Assembly (NCBI RefSeq): GCF_000372725.1 | Contig: NW_005200881.1 | Location: forward strand, 292,112-356,111 | Direction of reading: 5' to 3' | From: Emiliania huxleyi CCMP1516 | Taxonomy: Eukaryota > Haptophyta > Isochrysidales > Noelaerhabdaceae | Length of the DNA: 64,000 nt | Shown here: positions 41,560 to 51,595 of the stretch, one piece after another | Position numbering within the stretch: the first letter of the stretch is position 1 | Layout of the letters: each line of letters begins with the position of its first letter | Program-made: the position numbers and the translations under genes | The notes under the pieces: model-generated | Database searches by the model: none | The model's input: the letters and a program-made list of their open reading frames with translations, nothing else | Told to the model about the DNA's origin: nothing

Positions 41560-43040
41560 TCACTTTGCGGCGAGCGCGTCGGAGAGGTCCATCAGCGACG
41601 ACTCGTCGCCGTCGAGGCCGAGGGCGGCGAGCAGCTCGTCTCCCTGCAGCGCCGTGTTGATGTCGGCCGCGTCGACGCCCGACTCGCGCTGCTCCTCGAT
41701 GTAGCGCATCGCGCGCTGCAGCACCTCGAAGTAGAAGTCGGTCCCGACCTCCTTGGCGCCGAAGCTGCCCTTCTGCGCCGTGCCGAAGAGCGTGCCGGCG
41801 CCTCGCAGCTCGAGGTCGGCGCGCGAGAGGGCGTGCCTTCGTTCACACCGATGCGTGTGATGGGGCGGCCCAAACAGCAAGACGGCGTCGCGCGAGAGGG
41901 AACGGCGCGCCCCGCGCCGAGCCCCGTCTCTCTCTGGAGGACTCGCAACCGCTCGAGCGTCTCGGGCCGCAGCGTCGCCGGGTCGGGGTGCATCATCAGC
42001 GCGTACGCCTGCACCGAGGCGCGCCCGACGCGGCCGCGCAGCTGGTGCAGCTGCGAGAGGCCGAAGAGCTGCGTGTCCTGCACGACGATCGTGTTGACGT
42101 TGGGGATGTCGATCCCGTTCTCCATGATTGTGGTGGCCACCAGCACGTCCGACTCGCCGAGCGTGAAGTCGACGATCCGCCGCTCGAGGTCGCGCAGCCC
42201 GCCTGCAGCAGGGCGCGAGAGGAGGGTCGGGGAAGGGACCGAGAGACGAGGTACGCCGACGCCAGCGGTGTCAGCTGCCTGCAGATAGGGTGCGAGCGAA
42301 GGGTGAGGGAAGGGTCCGTGCCGAGGACGCGGCTCGAGGTCGCGCAGCTCGCCGTACGCGTACGAGAGGCGCGCCTCGGGGACGAGGCTCGTGAGGAAGT
42401 CCATCTCGCGCTGCACGTGCTCGATGCGAGGCACGACGTAAAAGACCTGGGTCGGGGGTTGGGGTTAGGGGTGGGGTTGGGGGTGGGGTCAGGATTGGGG
42501 TCAGGGTTGGGGTTAGGGTTGGGGTTGGGGTTAGCATGACGAAGAAGACTTGCGCCAGTGTGTGCAGGAGGCGTGCAGGAGGCGTGCAGGAGGCGTGCAG
42601 GAGGCGTGCAGGAGGCGTGCAGGAGGCGTGGAGGAGGTGTGTACAGCGTGTCCAGGAAGGGTGCCTGCCCGCCGCGAGCCATCTCCGCGCGGATGGCGTC
42701 ACAGACCGACTCGTCGTGCCTGGAGGGGCCGGAGGGGCGCGTCATGGACACTCGTCCTGCGGGGAGGGCGGCCTCGCGGAAAGGAGCTCGCGCTGCCGCG
42801 TCATGACGCGCGTCTCGACGGGCCTGCAGGGGAGAGGGGTCGCGAGGCGTGATCCGAGATGCAGCGAGGTGGAGACGGCCATGCGGCGCCATCTCTGGGC
42901 TTTTAGCATCTCTGGGCGTGCCTCCTCCCGTCGGGGGGGGTCTCGAGGGAGGACATGTCGCGGATGCCGGACATGCACATGTACATGGTGCGCGGGATGG
43001 GCGTGGCGGAGAGCGAGAGCACGTCGATGCCGAGGGCCGC
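41560..43040 (-). pseudogene. mfd-like: Mfd/TRCF-like helicase, C-terminal part only
   Basis: Hand model, transcript order: 43040-42922, 42823-42794, 42719-42665, 42446-42353, 42202-41911, 41836-41560; 288 codons plus stop, in frame, no internal stops. It reads [12 protein letters not shown] (motif III), RGGQVFYVVPRIEHV, TTIMENGIDIPNVNT, LHQLRGRVGRA and ADLELRGAGTLFG, clearly the second RecA domain of the transcription-repair coupling factor. The UvrB-like region, Walker A and DEAD-type box are absent upstream, where the RRM gene sits. All five introns are GC-AG. It is either a truncated paralogue, a gene whose 5' half lies elsewhere, or part of a chimeric transcript. Intact frames argue against long decay. 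Confidence 0.7.
42455..42640. repeat. telomere-like GGGTTA-variant tract and 11-bp minisatellite in an intron
   Basis: 42455-42534 is a run of GGGGTT/GGGTTA-type units. 42559-42640 is a run of an 11-bp unit (GCAGGAGGCGT). Both lie in intron 3 of the Mfd-like gene. Confidence 0.85.
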
Positions 43041-43065
43041 CTGTCTCGGAGTTGCTATATTAGAT

Positions 43066-44860
43066 TCAGGAGTCGGTACTGAGCGCTGGCCCTGCCTGGC
43101 CCCGCGCCGTGGGGAGAGGTGTGGGAGAGGAGAAGAGGAGAAGAGGAGAAGAGGAGAAGAGGAGAAGAGGTGGGGGGGGGGGGGGGGAGTGGGCGCGTGG
43201 GCTGCACTGGTGTGTGTGCTGCCGCGTGCGTGTGCGCGTGTGGCACACCGGGGCGGCGGCCCACGCTCGTAATCGTCGTAGCGGGGCGGCGGGCCGCGGT
43301 CGTCGTAACGCGGAGGCGGGCCGCGGTCGTCGTACCTGAGCGGGGGAGAGGCCAGCGTCGGGGGGGCAAGACGCGTGGGGCGCGAGGAGGGGGCGGATTG
43401 AGGAGCGGCAGGCAGGTGCGAGCTGGGAAGGGGGAGAGCATCAGTCCATGGGTGGTGGCCCTAAGTAGGATGGTCGTCAGCGCTTTGTTGGGAGCTACGC
43501 TGGCCGTTCCTGCGCGTTCTTCCTCTGCCCTCTCCGTCTCTCTCGCGCGCGCGCCGCGGGGGTGCGGTGTTGGTGCTGTCGGGCGGTGGTCTCGGGGAGG
43601 GGGGGTGAGTTGTACCGCCGCTCGTCGTAGTAGTCGCGCTCGCGCGGGGGCGGGCCGCGGTCGTAGTCGTCGTAGCGGGGCGGCGGGCCGCGATCGTCGT
43701 AGCGAGGCGGCGGGCCCCGATCGTCGTACCGCGGGGGTGGGCCCCGGTCGTAGTCGTCGAAGCGCGGAGGCGGGCCCCTGTCGTCGTAGCGAGGCGGCGG
43801 CCCGCGGTCGTCGTACCGGTCGTAGCGCGGCGGCGGAGGGCCCCGATCATAGTCGTCATAGCGAGGCGGCGGCCGGTCGTAGTCGTCCCGCGGGGGCGGC
43901 CCCCGATCGTCGTACCGCGGCGGCGGCGCCCCGCCGCCGCCGCCGCCGCCGCCGCGGTTGTCGCCCCACGGCGGCGCGCGGTTGAAGTCGAGGCGGAGGA
44001 TGTTTCCGCCGACGTCGTGCTCCTCCTGCTTGGCGCCGATGGCCTCGTCGACGGAGTCGAAGTCGATGAAGGCGGCCAGCGTCGTCTTGCCGTTCGCCTT
44101 GGGCAGGAACTTGACGCGCGTCACCTTGCCCCACCGCTCAAAGTGGCTGCGCAGGTCCTGCTCGCCAGTCGTGTCGGGCAGGTTGCCCACAAAGAGGTGG
44201 CGCGTCGGGTCGTTGCGCTCCGACTGGCGCGGCGGGCCGCGGCCGCGCTCGCCAAAGTTTCCGCCGTCGCCGCGGCCAAAGTTTCCGCCGTCGCGGTCCG
44301 CGTCGCGCCGGTCCCTCCGCATCGGCGGCCCCCGGTCCTCCGTCTTTTGCGTCGCCAACTCGACGCGAAGGCCGCGCCCCTTCATCTCAAAGTTGTGCAT
44401 CCCGCGGATGGCGTCCTGCCGCGCGTGGGCGGGGGGCGGTGGGTAGCGAGCAAGAAGGGCGGGACGGGGTGCGGGCGAAGAGGCCGGCAGTGAAGGGGAG
44501 GGGAGAGAGAGCGCGCACCGTGGCCGCGTTGGGGTCTGTGTACTCGATGAAGGCAAAGCCCTCCTTGGCGGAGAGCATCGAGATGTCGCCGTACTGTAGG
44601 CAGGGGGCAGGCAGATAGTTGGCGCCACCCCCCCCCCCCCCCCCGCGCGCGCGCGCAGCTGCGCATGTTTGGGCCCTGCGCGTGATGCGCACCTTGCCGA
44701 AGTGATCCCTGAGCTCGTCCTCGTTGACCTCGTAGTTGACGTTGCCGACGAAAATGCGCCGGCCACGCCCATCCTCGCCGCCCTGGTACACCTGAGGCAA
44801 GGCGCGCGCGTGAGGACAGCGCAAGAAGAGACAAGGGCGCTGAGGGCGCCGCCCCACCAT
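43066..44860 (-). CDS. two-RRM protein with RYDDRGPPP repeats
   Basis: Hand model, transcript order: 44860-44858, 44791-44693, 44593-44519, 44415-43616, 43335-43249, 43078-43066; 358 aa. Exon 1 is just the ATG. RRM1 (about 10-80): [16 protein letters not shown] (RNP2) and KEGFAFIEY (RNP1). RRM2 (about 131-203): [20 protein letters not shown]. The tail is about 150 residues of [20 protein letters not shown] repeats, typical of disordered hnRNP/SR-like tails that phase-separate or bind RNA. All introns are GT-AG, unlike the GC-rich set next door. The last mini-exon is tentative. An alternative acceptor near 43100 could run on in frame into the Mfd-like exons. Confidence 0.75.
43125..43195. repeat. 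GA-rich minisatellite and G tract
   Basis: Repeated GAGGAGAAGA units then a G tract, in the last intron of the RRM gene (pyrimidine-rich on the sense strand). Confidence 0.7.
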
Positions 44861-45083
44861 CGTTTGGGGCAAAGGGATTTCTTTCGAGACGGAAAGCGCT
44901 GAGATCAAGTGATCTGTGATCTGTGAGGGTCCGCCCGCAGGCGCATTTTGTATACCGAGGCGGTGCCCGGTGCCGAACCTGTCGGACCTTAAGACAGCAT
45001 TGTAGATCCCTGGGCGAGGGTGGTGGACGCAGAAGCCGCCCTTGTCAGACTGCCCGGTCTATTTAGGCTAGCGCAGAGACACC

Positions 45084-45679
45084 TCACTTGACCTTCCTGC
45101 CCGCCCCGGGGCTGACCAGCTGCCGGATGCCCTCCTGCGGGCTCACGTCCCAGCTCTCGAGGTGGCGCACGACCAGGCCAGTCGCCGGGTCGAAGACGTG
45201 CTCCACGCCCCACGGCCACGCCAGCACCGGGCTCCACGGCAGGCCGAGCCGCAGCTTGACCAGCAGCTTCGTCTTGTACGACGGCGGCACGCCCGCGGCC
45301 GCGTCGCCCCGCTCGATCTCGGACGAGAGCGTGCGCGTCGACGACTCGGTGATGAAGCCGCCTGCGCGGCCAGCCACCTCGGCTGATCCAGGGCCAGCTG
45401 GGATTGCAAGCGGGAGGGCGTCTCTCACCCGCGAGGTTCTCGAGGTTGGCGACGAAGCGGTCGCGGCCACGGAACGCGACGAACGGGTCTGCGAACTCAC
45501 ACTGCTCGTCGTAGAGCGCGACGTCCATCGCGCCGGTGAGAAAGTAGGGCCGCGGGTCCCCCTGGTGAACAGTGCGACCCGAGCTGAGTGGATGAAGACG
45601 ACTCGTCAGAGGAGGGCCGCGGGTCCGCCTCGCTCCCCTCGTAGTCAGCCGCCAGGCGCTCGATCGCCTCGTCCAAGTC
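45084..45679 (-). CDS. DUF2358-like protein, 5' end unresolved
   Basis: Exons 45679-45629, 45561-45429, 45361-45084 in phase (154 codons). DUF2358/SnoaL-like signature: LYDEQCEFADPFVAFRGRDR, then LPWSPVLAWPWGVEHVF and HLESWDVSPQEGI. Known members are plastid-associated proteins of unknown activity. Intron 1 (GC-AG) starts with nearly the same 17-19 bases as exon 2. The first exon is missing; the upstream DUF2358-like gene ends only 67 bp before. A spliced two-domain protein is possible (for example donor after WFATE). Confidence 0.6.
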
Positions 45680-45746
45680 CTATGGTGGCACACTGAGTGC
45701 GCGTCCTCTCTCGAGTGCGAGTCGGTGCGCGCGGGGCCGCATTCAT

Positions 45747-46598
45747 CTAAGGGTCCGACTCCTTTGGAGGCGGCTCCGTCGGCGGCGGCGGCGGCGGCGG
45801 CCCCTTGACCGCGGCCGCGAGCTTTCCGAATGCCTCCGTCGCAAACCACACGCCCTTCGTCGCCACACCGGGCTCCTCCTCGTCGGAAGCCGTGGGCGCG
45901 AGCGGTTCGCACGTGAGCGGGTCGTACCGGGATGCGAGAACCGACACGGGCGGGGCTTCGGGCTGCAGCAGCGGGCGCAGCGGCGGGAGCAGCGCAGAGA
46001 GGAGGATGTCGTAGCCGGGGATGGAGAAGTGGTCCTCCTGGGCAGAGACGAGGCCGTCGGCGTCGGTCTCCAGCGTGGTGGTCACGACGTACGGCTTGAT
46101 TGCGACACCAAACGCGCCGAGGTTAACGCCGCCCGACAACCGCCAGACCACCGTGATTGCCCGAGGGCCCGTGGCTGCAGCGCAGACCACCTCCATGGCG
46201 GAAGTCTCCTGATTGAAGAGCCGGCGGACCTGCCGACAGTACGGCTCGTACCCGTCCAGCTGCACGTCCGGGTCCGAGAAGCGAAAGCTGTCGCTGAAGA
46301 GCTCCGGCATCCCTCGGCCGGTCACAAACCAGCCGCGCTCGCGCAGACCGGTGTCGATTCGGCCGGCCATCTGCTCCGTCGAGAGACCGCGCGCCTTGGG
46401 CGACTCCCAGTCGATGTCCGCAAGCGCATCCACCGCTGTCTGCTGTGCCTCGCCGCCCTTGCTGGGGAGAAGCGTGCCGAGGAGGGAGATGAGCGGATTT
46501 TTCGCCTCGTAATCGCCGGCGCAGCGCACGTGACCGCAGCGCGGTCGCAGCTGCAGCGCAGAGGCGCCGCCGATCAGGAGCGCGAGATGCGAAATCAT
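45747..46598 (-). CDS. second DUF2358-like protein with plastid-type leader
   Basis: 283 aa, one exon, from the ATG at 46598. Leader MISHLALLIGGASALQLRPR looks like a signal peptide of a plastid pre-protein. It then has the same domain in diverged form: MPELFSDSFRFSDPDVQL, ITVVWRLSGGVNL, QEDHFSIPGYDILLSALLPP. The tail is a Pro run. Adjacent paralogue downstream on the same strand, so tandem duplication or one two-domain gene. Confidence 0.6.
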   Translation of the reverse strand: MISHLALLIGGASALQLRPRCGHVRCAGDYEAKNPLISLLGTLLPSKGGEAQQTAVDALADIDWESPKARGLSTEQMAGRIDTGLRERGWFVTGRGMPELFSDSFRFSDPDVQLDGYEPYCRQVRRLFNQETSAMEVVCAAATGPRAITVVWRLSGGVNLGAFGVAIKPYVVTTTLETDADGLVSAQEDHFSIPGYDILLSALLPPLRPLLQPEAPPVSVLASRYDPLTCEPLAPTASDEEEPGVATKGVWFATEAFGKLAAAVKGPPPPPPPTEPPPKESDP

Positions 46599-46724
46599 TT
46601 CGACATTCGCGCGGATATCAGCGGATTTTAGCGACATAAAAAGTCCCCGATAACCTCGCGAGGCGTGTCCGTGTACGTACGTGGAGTACATGTGGTGTGT
46701 TAGGGAAACCCGGTACACGGAACT

Positions 46725-46901
46725 AACCCTCGGAGACCCGTGTTTACTTTACGGCCCTTTCCCTGCCTGCGAACGCGCACCCCCGGGGCTACTAGGGCTC
46801 TCTTGCCCGTAACCCGACACCGATCATCCGGCTCGCTGGGTGCGCTTCTTAGCTCCCCGGCCCTGGATGTGAGGTTGATAACTGCACTCCAAGTGCTCCA
46901 A
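46725..46901 (-). repeat. left terminal inverted repeat
   Basis: About 177 bp; inner end CTTGGAGCACTTGGAGTGCA on the minus strand, outer end AACCCTCGG. Roughly 90 percent identical by eye to 49540-49710. Confidence 0.8.
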
Positions 46902-46958
46902 GTATAACCAAGTGCTCCAAGCAATCGTTAGTTAGCTAAGCGCGCCGGCAAGAGCGGT

Positions 46959-47819
46959 GTGCATGCGATGGAGATTATGAAGGCGGACTTCATGGGCGGC
47001 CAACAAGTCCAGCCCATCCTACGGCAGATGCTGCGCGACATGCGCCTACAGGCGGAGCAGAGCCCGCAGGTGTTCAAAAACAACTGGCTCTCTCGCGTCG
47101 ACGACCTCGACCCAAAGCCGTCGGCGGCGGAGCTCTATGACAACTTTGTCTTCTCGATCAACGCTGAGACCGAGGGCATGTATGAGTCGTGCATCAGCGG
47201 TGTTGGCATATTGCTCGGAAAGCCGACAGATGACTACAATGATTCTACAAGCAGCACGTCGACAAGCTGGCCGAGAACATGCAAGATTCGCTGACGCGAG
47301 AGACAAAACTCCAGTCGACGAAAGTTCAACACGCGCGGTTGCTGTATACTGCACCCGAGAGGCGGGCTGACAAGCCAATGAGGGGCCCAGAGAAACCTCG
47401 TGATCGGCAGGGGCGCGACGACGGGGACAGGCGCCAAGAGCGAGACAAGCCTCCCCCGGGATCCTCCAAACCCACCGCAACGTGGGACTCGGGCCTACAG
47501 GGCCGTTGCTCCCGTTGCGACGGTAACCACAACAGGAGCGAGTGCACTCAGCCGGTCACGCAGTGCCCGTACCGCTTCCCAAACGGTGAGGTCTGTGGCA
47601 AGGACCACCAGCACCACATCAAGCACTGCTGGTACAAGAACCCGAAGCTGTGCTACAGCAAGAAGATCCGGGATGAGATCCTGGAAAAGATCGCCGTCAG
47701 CTTCCAAAGCAAATGAGGAGCAAGATGACGGTGTTGTTAAGCACTACCTCGCCACGGCCGAGGACGAATACTACGAGGACTACGAGGGTGAATCTGAAGA
47801 TGGCATTGAAGAGGCATAG
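46959..47819 (+). pseudogene. gag-like ORF with zinc-knuckle motif, frameshifted
   Basis: Three frames follow each other: 46959 to about 47243, about 47243-47716, then about 47690-47819. The joins are two apparent frameshifts, near 47243 and 47700, with no good splice sites. Contents: a helical capsid-like N-part (QQVQPILRQMLRDMRLQ), a basic region, a knuckle-like CSRCDGNHNRSEC (CX2CX3HX4C, one residue short of the usual spacing) with further Cys/His, and an acidic end. No reverse transcriptase follows, so this is a remnant. Confidence 0.45.
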
Positions 47820-48214
47820 GACAATTTGCCTGCCGCCCCGGCGCTGGGACCCTCCTTTCACACATGAATAGACAAGACGCCCATCCCATAGAGAGATGGT
47901 GTGAGCAGACGGAGGTTGCGTCGCCGTACTCATTCAGCATGACACCGTAGCTTAGGTACGAGCTAACATATGCAACGACTAAGAGGATGTTCGGGCATCG
48001 GCTAGTCGTTGGGGGGGTGTGCTGCTCGTTCTCAGGGAGGGGCGGCGTAGTCCCGTTCACACCCTCACTTAGGCATGAGCGCCCGAAACTTAAACGGCGG
48101 GCGCTTGACGAACCCGAGGGGGGGGGACGGGGGCAGCAACGGCTGCGGCCCCGAGAGTCGAATCGACAACTCATAGTTCGAACTGGCGACTCATAATGAA
48201 ACTTGCTGAAATCG

Positions 48215-48275
48215 CCCTGTGGGGGCGGCAGCGGCGACCGCCCCGGGGGCGGCAGCGGTGACCGCCCCGGCGAAT
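48215..48275. repeat. 25-bp direct repeat, GC-rich
   Basis: GGGGGCGGCAGCGG(C/T)GACC occurs twice in tandem inside the 3-kb element. Confidence 0.7.
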
Positions 48276-48774
48276 ATGTTTAGCGACTCCCACCCCCAAG
48301 GAAGTTCTGATAGACATGTCCAGGACTCTGTGGCTGAAGCAGCGTGTGCGTCGAAGCCACAAGAGGGCTGGCTACGTCAGAGAAGGGGGGGGGGGGTTCG
48401 CGTATTTTGTTTTTCCTTGAAAACGGTATGAGACTGTGAAACGATCGCCGCAAGGGGCGTGAACACACAAGTGCGTAATGACCGCAAGTGGTCGTGAACA
48501 CCCCAAAAGGGGTGTAAAAGTAAATACTCCACTTATTCACAGATACCATACCAGCAAAGTACCCGAATCCAACTCCACGTGCCCAAGCGCACACCGGCCG
48601 GAGCGCCACCGGGGGGTGCCGCCCTCCCGTTCATGAGCCCAACAACACGAACGCTATCCATCCTCACCGGCCCCCTTCCCCGCGGTCGGCCTCGCTCGCC
48701 GCGCCAAGCCGCGGTCCGGTCGTCCGCCCGGCGGCCAAGGGCGGGGAGGGAGGGGGCCACCCGCGCTCGCGCAG

Positions 48775-48836
48775 CTCCTCATCGCAAACCCTGTCAGCAG
48801 TCCTCCTCCGGGAATGTACGTAAGAGCTACGTACAT
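48775..48836 (+). repeat. dispersed repeat family, copy 2
   Basis: CTCATCGCAAACCCTGTCAG ... GTACGTAAGAGCTAC. It lies inside the 3-kb inverted-repeat element. Confidence 0.8.
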
Positions 48837-48896
48837 GAGGAGAAAAGAGAGAGGGGGTTTGTGTTCTCTAGGCCCCTGAGGGCCCTACGCGCGGCG

Positions 48897-49450
48897 TGAG
48901 AGCTCGGAAGCGAGCTTTGCACGGCGATCGAGGATGGCACGGTTCACCCCCTTCACCGAAGCGATGGAGATGCGTTCCGCGTGGTGTGACACAAATGAGA
49001 GGCGGGAGTGGGGAGGGTACGCGGTGCGGTCAACGCCCGAGCGTTGAGCCTTGCGCGCAAGGCGGTTGATCTTTGCAACTGCTGGCGGCGAGAAGCCGCC
49101 GCCGAATGTCTCGTGGAGAAGCAGGTTGAACTTGTTTCGTTTGGTGAAGATCCCATCATGGTAGTGGCCACGCTGTGACTTGACGTAGCCTTGGCCGGTG
49201 GGTGTGGTCGAACGCCCGTTGACCACGGAACCCGCGTTGCTTGCAGCCCATGTTTGCAAGGCGGGCGCGCTCTTCGGTGTTGCCGAAGGCGAACTTGTCT
49301 CCAACGGAGCCGGGGTTGCCTCCGGTGTCGGCGCGGCCGACCCCAACGGGCAAGCCACCCCGGAGGGGGGTCCAAAGTTTGACCTCGCTGATCTCGTCTT
49401 TGCCCCCGGGGGCCTCGCCCGGCTCAGCCAGGTCGAAAGTACGTACGTAC
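48897..49450 (-). pseudogene. broken ORF of unknown family inside the element
   Basis: Minus-strand frames 49450-49156 (ERARLANMGCKQRGF) and 49360-48897 (YHDGIFTKRNKFNLLLHETF, AVAKINRLARKAQRSG, ASVKGVNRAILDRR) look like one protein split by a frameshift near 49250. No catalytic motif recognised. Possibly an element-encoded protein. Confidence 0.4.
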
Positions 49451-49539
49451 ACTGAGAGAGAGAGATACATATACACTGAAAAAGATCAATCTGGATACCG
49501 AGCCACGACCCAACTACTCGAGTACGACTGTAATTGCAC

Positions 49540-49710
49540 TTGGAGCACTTGGAGTGCGGTCATTAGCCTCACATCCAGGGCCGGGGAGCTAAGAAGCGCA
49601 CCCAGCGGGCCGGATGATCGGGATCGGGTTGCGGGCAAGAAAGCCCTAGCCCCGGGGGTGCGCGTTCGCAGGGCAAGGGCCAAAAAAGTAAACACGGGTC
49701 TCCGAGGGTT
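49540..49710 (+). repeat. right terminal inverted repeat
   Basis: Starts CTTGGAGCACTTGGAGTGCG-like, ends CTCCGAGGGTT. The first 22 bases also occur at 24069-24090. Confidence 0.8.
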
Positions 49711-49862
49711 GCCATCGCTCATCTTCCATCTGTTGCGGGCGGCGGCCGCGAAACGCGCGCGCCCTTCCCCCATTACATCGCATTGGAGTTTTGTTTGTCG
49801 CATTGGCGTATCTGCTACACGCCGCTTCGCGAGCCCCCCTTTCCAAGCTCCGCGCGTGCTTA

Positions 49863-50831
49863 ATGCTGAGCGAGCACTCGGAGACTGGCTTGGAGGACGA
49901 GCTGGTCGAGCTGCACCTCGAGCGCGAGCAGGCCACCACCTCCTCGCCCGGCTATCGGCCCAAGCGCCCGGGCAATCCGCTGGCGACCGAGCTCGTCACA
50001 AGCAGAGACGTGCCTCACGGCCCAGAGGCGCAGGCGGCGTTCAAGCCGTGCCCATCCGACTCGGACACGCCCAAACGCCAGCGCCTTGACATGCACCAAC
50101 GCGCCATGGAGCTCGGCAGTTGGCCATTCCAGTTCGTGTCGGCAGCCGTCAACTCGGCCGGCGCCTTGCCTCCGCCGCCCGTCTCGCAGGATGTGAGCTC
50201 TGCACGCACCTTCCAGCATCGACACGGCGCTGCTTCCGTGCCGCTGAGACCCCTTTCCCTCTTCTCGCCGCTGGCCGTCCGCGTTGCCGTGGATGACTCC
50301 GCCTCGGTGACTGGCGCACCGAAGCCGAAGCAGGTCCAGCCCCCTCGGAGCTCGCCAGTCGGCACGCCCGGACTCTCTCAGGAGGATAGCCCCCTAAGGG
50401 AGCCGCCGCAAGCTCTCGGCGCATGGCCTTGGGGGCTATCTCTGGTGACGGCACTCCCGGGGCGGAGGAGCGCCGCCCCTCTCCCTCTGTGTGGGTCGAG
50501 CAGGAGCCCCGTAGGAGGGGGATGGTCAGCACCAGGCGCGCCCTCCCGCGCCCATGTGACCCATATCGCATTGGCATCGACCTCTGCGCGTCATGGAGTA
50601 GGCTCGCAGTGCCTGTCTCCCGTGGCTGCGTCGATGGAGTCGGTGCGCGGCGCAACTCTCACACGCGCGGAGGGGGCGCGGTTCACCACGCCTTCCGCTC
50701 TCCACAGGCGCTCAAGCTCTCGCCTGCCGGGGTCCGCCCGTGCGCGCCTCCGCCCATTCAGATGGTACGCCCATGCGCGCTGCCGCCGCCCCTCCAGCCC
50801 CTGTTTTCAGACAAAAGGACCTGAGCGTTGA
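49863..50831 (+). CDS. uncharacterised polar protein
   Basis: 322 aa from the ATG at 49863. The first about 220 residues look coding (MLSEHSETGLEDELVELHLE, DTPKRQRLDMHQRAMELG), rich in Pro/Ser with a KRQR-type basic cluster. The last third is low-complexity and may be a misread intron or 3' UTR. No family recognised; possibly nuclear. Confidence 0.4.
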   Translation: MLSEHSETGLEDELVELHLEREQATTSSPGYRPKRPGNPLATELVTSRDVPHGPEAQAAFKPCPSDSDTPKRQRLDMHQRAMELGSWPFQFVSAAVNSAGALPPPPVSQDVSSARTFQHRHGAASVPLRPLSLFSPLAVRVAVDDSASVTGAPKPKQVQPPRSSPVGTPGLSQEDSPLREPPQALGAWPWGLSLVTALPGRRSAAPLPLCGSSRSPVGGGWSAPGAPSRAHVTHIALASTSARHGVGSQCLSPVAASMESVRGATLTRAEGARFTTPSALHRRSSSRLPGSARARLRPFRWYAHARCRRPSSPCFQTKGPER

Positions 50832-51047
50832 TGGTCGCGAGCGGATGGGCCCGTGCCTCGCGTGACGGCGTCTTACGTTCTGCGGCCGTGTGTCATGTCT
50901 GGTGTGTTTCTCTATCTGCCGCGGCCCAGATCACCTGTGTGCGCCAGGAGAGACTCTCGTGTTTCATGTGTCTTTTCGTGAAAGTGGGTTTTAAGTCACT
51001 TTGATGACTTGAGTTTCTTGTTTGGGTTTTCGCCGCGCGCTAGACAC

Positions 51048-51479
51048 CTATATCGACATGTGCATGCACATGCGCATGCACCTATATGCCCTGGCATCCT
51101 CGCGCTGTCGCTTCCGCCGCTTCGCCTTCGTCTCCTTGCTGCGCAGCAGGGTGTAGTTCGGGCCCACCTCCGCCACGCTGTCCAGCAGCTGGGCGGCGCT
51201 CGCCATCTCGACCGCGTCGTCCTCCGGCGGAAGCTCCGCGTCGCCCGCGGCCGCTTCCCGAGCGCGCTCGTCGCGCATCCGCTCGTGGTGGGCCTGCCGA
51301 CGCGCCACGCCGGCGCCCGTGTGCCTCGCCGCCGCGTCCGGTGACGGCATCGGTCGCTGCCACAGGTCGTCCCACAGGTCGTACCAACAGGTCGTCACCA
51401 AAGGGGACGCATCCAAACCGCCGCATTTCGCCCGCCGAAAAGTCTGCCCCAATCTCGAACCAATCTCGAGTCCTCTCAC
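51048..51479 (-). CDS. uncharacterised protein fragment, 5' end unresolved
   Basis: The frame 51479-51048 has no ATG near its start. Protein-like part: VTTCWYDLWDDLWQRPMPSP, then HHERMRDERAREAAAGDAEL, LLDSVAEVGPNYTLLRSK and a basic end KAKRRKRQRED. Could be the last exon of a larger gene. The plus strand is open too but less protein-like. Confidence 0.4.
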   Translation of the reverse strand: MRGLEIGSRLGQTFRRAKCGGLDASPLVTTCWYDLWDDLWQRPMPSPDAAARHTGAGVARRQAHHERMRDERAREAAAGDAELPPEDDAVEMASAAQLLDSVAEVGPNYTLLRSKETKAKRRKRQREDARAYRCMRMCMHMSI

Positions 51480-51595
51480 TAGTTACATACATACTTCCTC
51501 TCCATTACACCCAGAAAATATATACCATTGCGACTCGGCTCCGCACTACTTTTCTCTATCTCCATCTGACAGGACGTCACGTGTATTTGACTCAC

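Larger units (their letters stand above)
46725..49710. mobile_element. 3-kb element with about 175-bp terminal inverted repeats
   Basis: Arms 46725-46901 and 49540-49710 are inverted copies of each other. The outer end begins AACCCTCGGAGACCCG on the left and ends with its complement on the right. Inside: a broken gag-like ORF (+), a copy of the dispersed CGCAAACCC repeat, and a second broken ORF (-). Long inverted termini with gag-like coding are unlike an ordinary LTR element; DIRS-like or composite origins are possibilities. No target-site duplication recognised. Confidence 0.55.

Noticed and set aside
46599..46724. Upstream extension of the DUF2358-like gene to 46718
   Set aside because: The leader starting at the ATG at 46598 is a proper signal sequence; the extension adds polar residues before it.
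48057..48190. tRNA-like segment near GAGTCGAATCGACAAC
   Set aside because: No cloverleaf could be drawn; lies in repeats of the mobile element.
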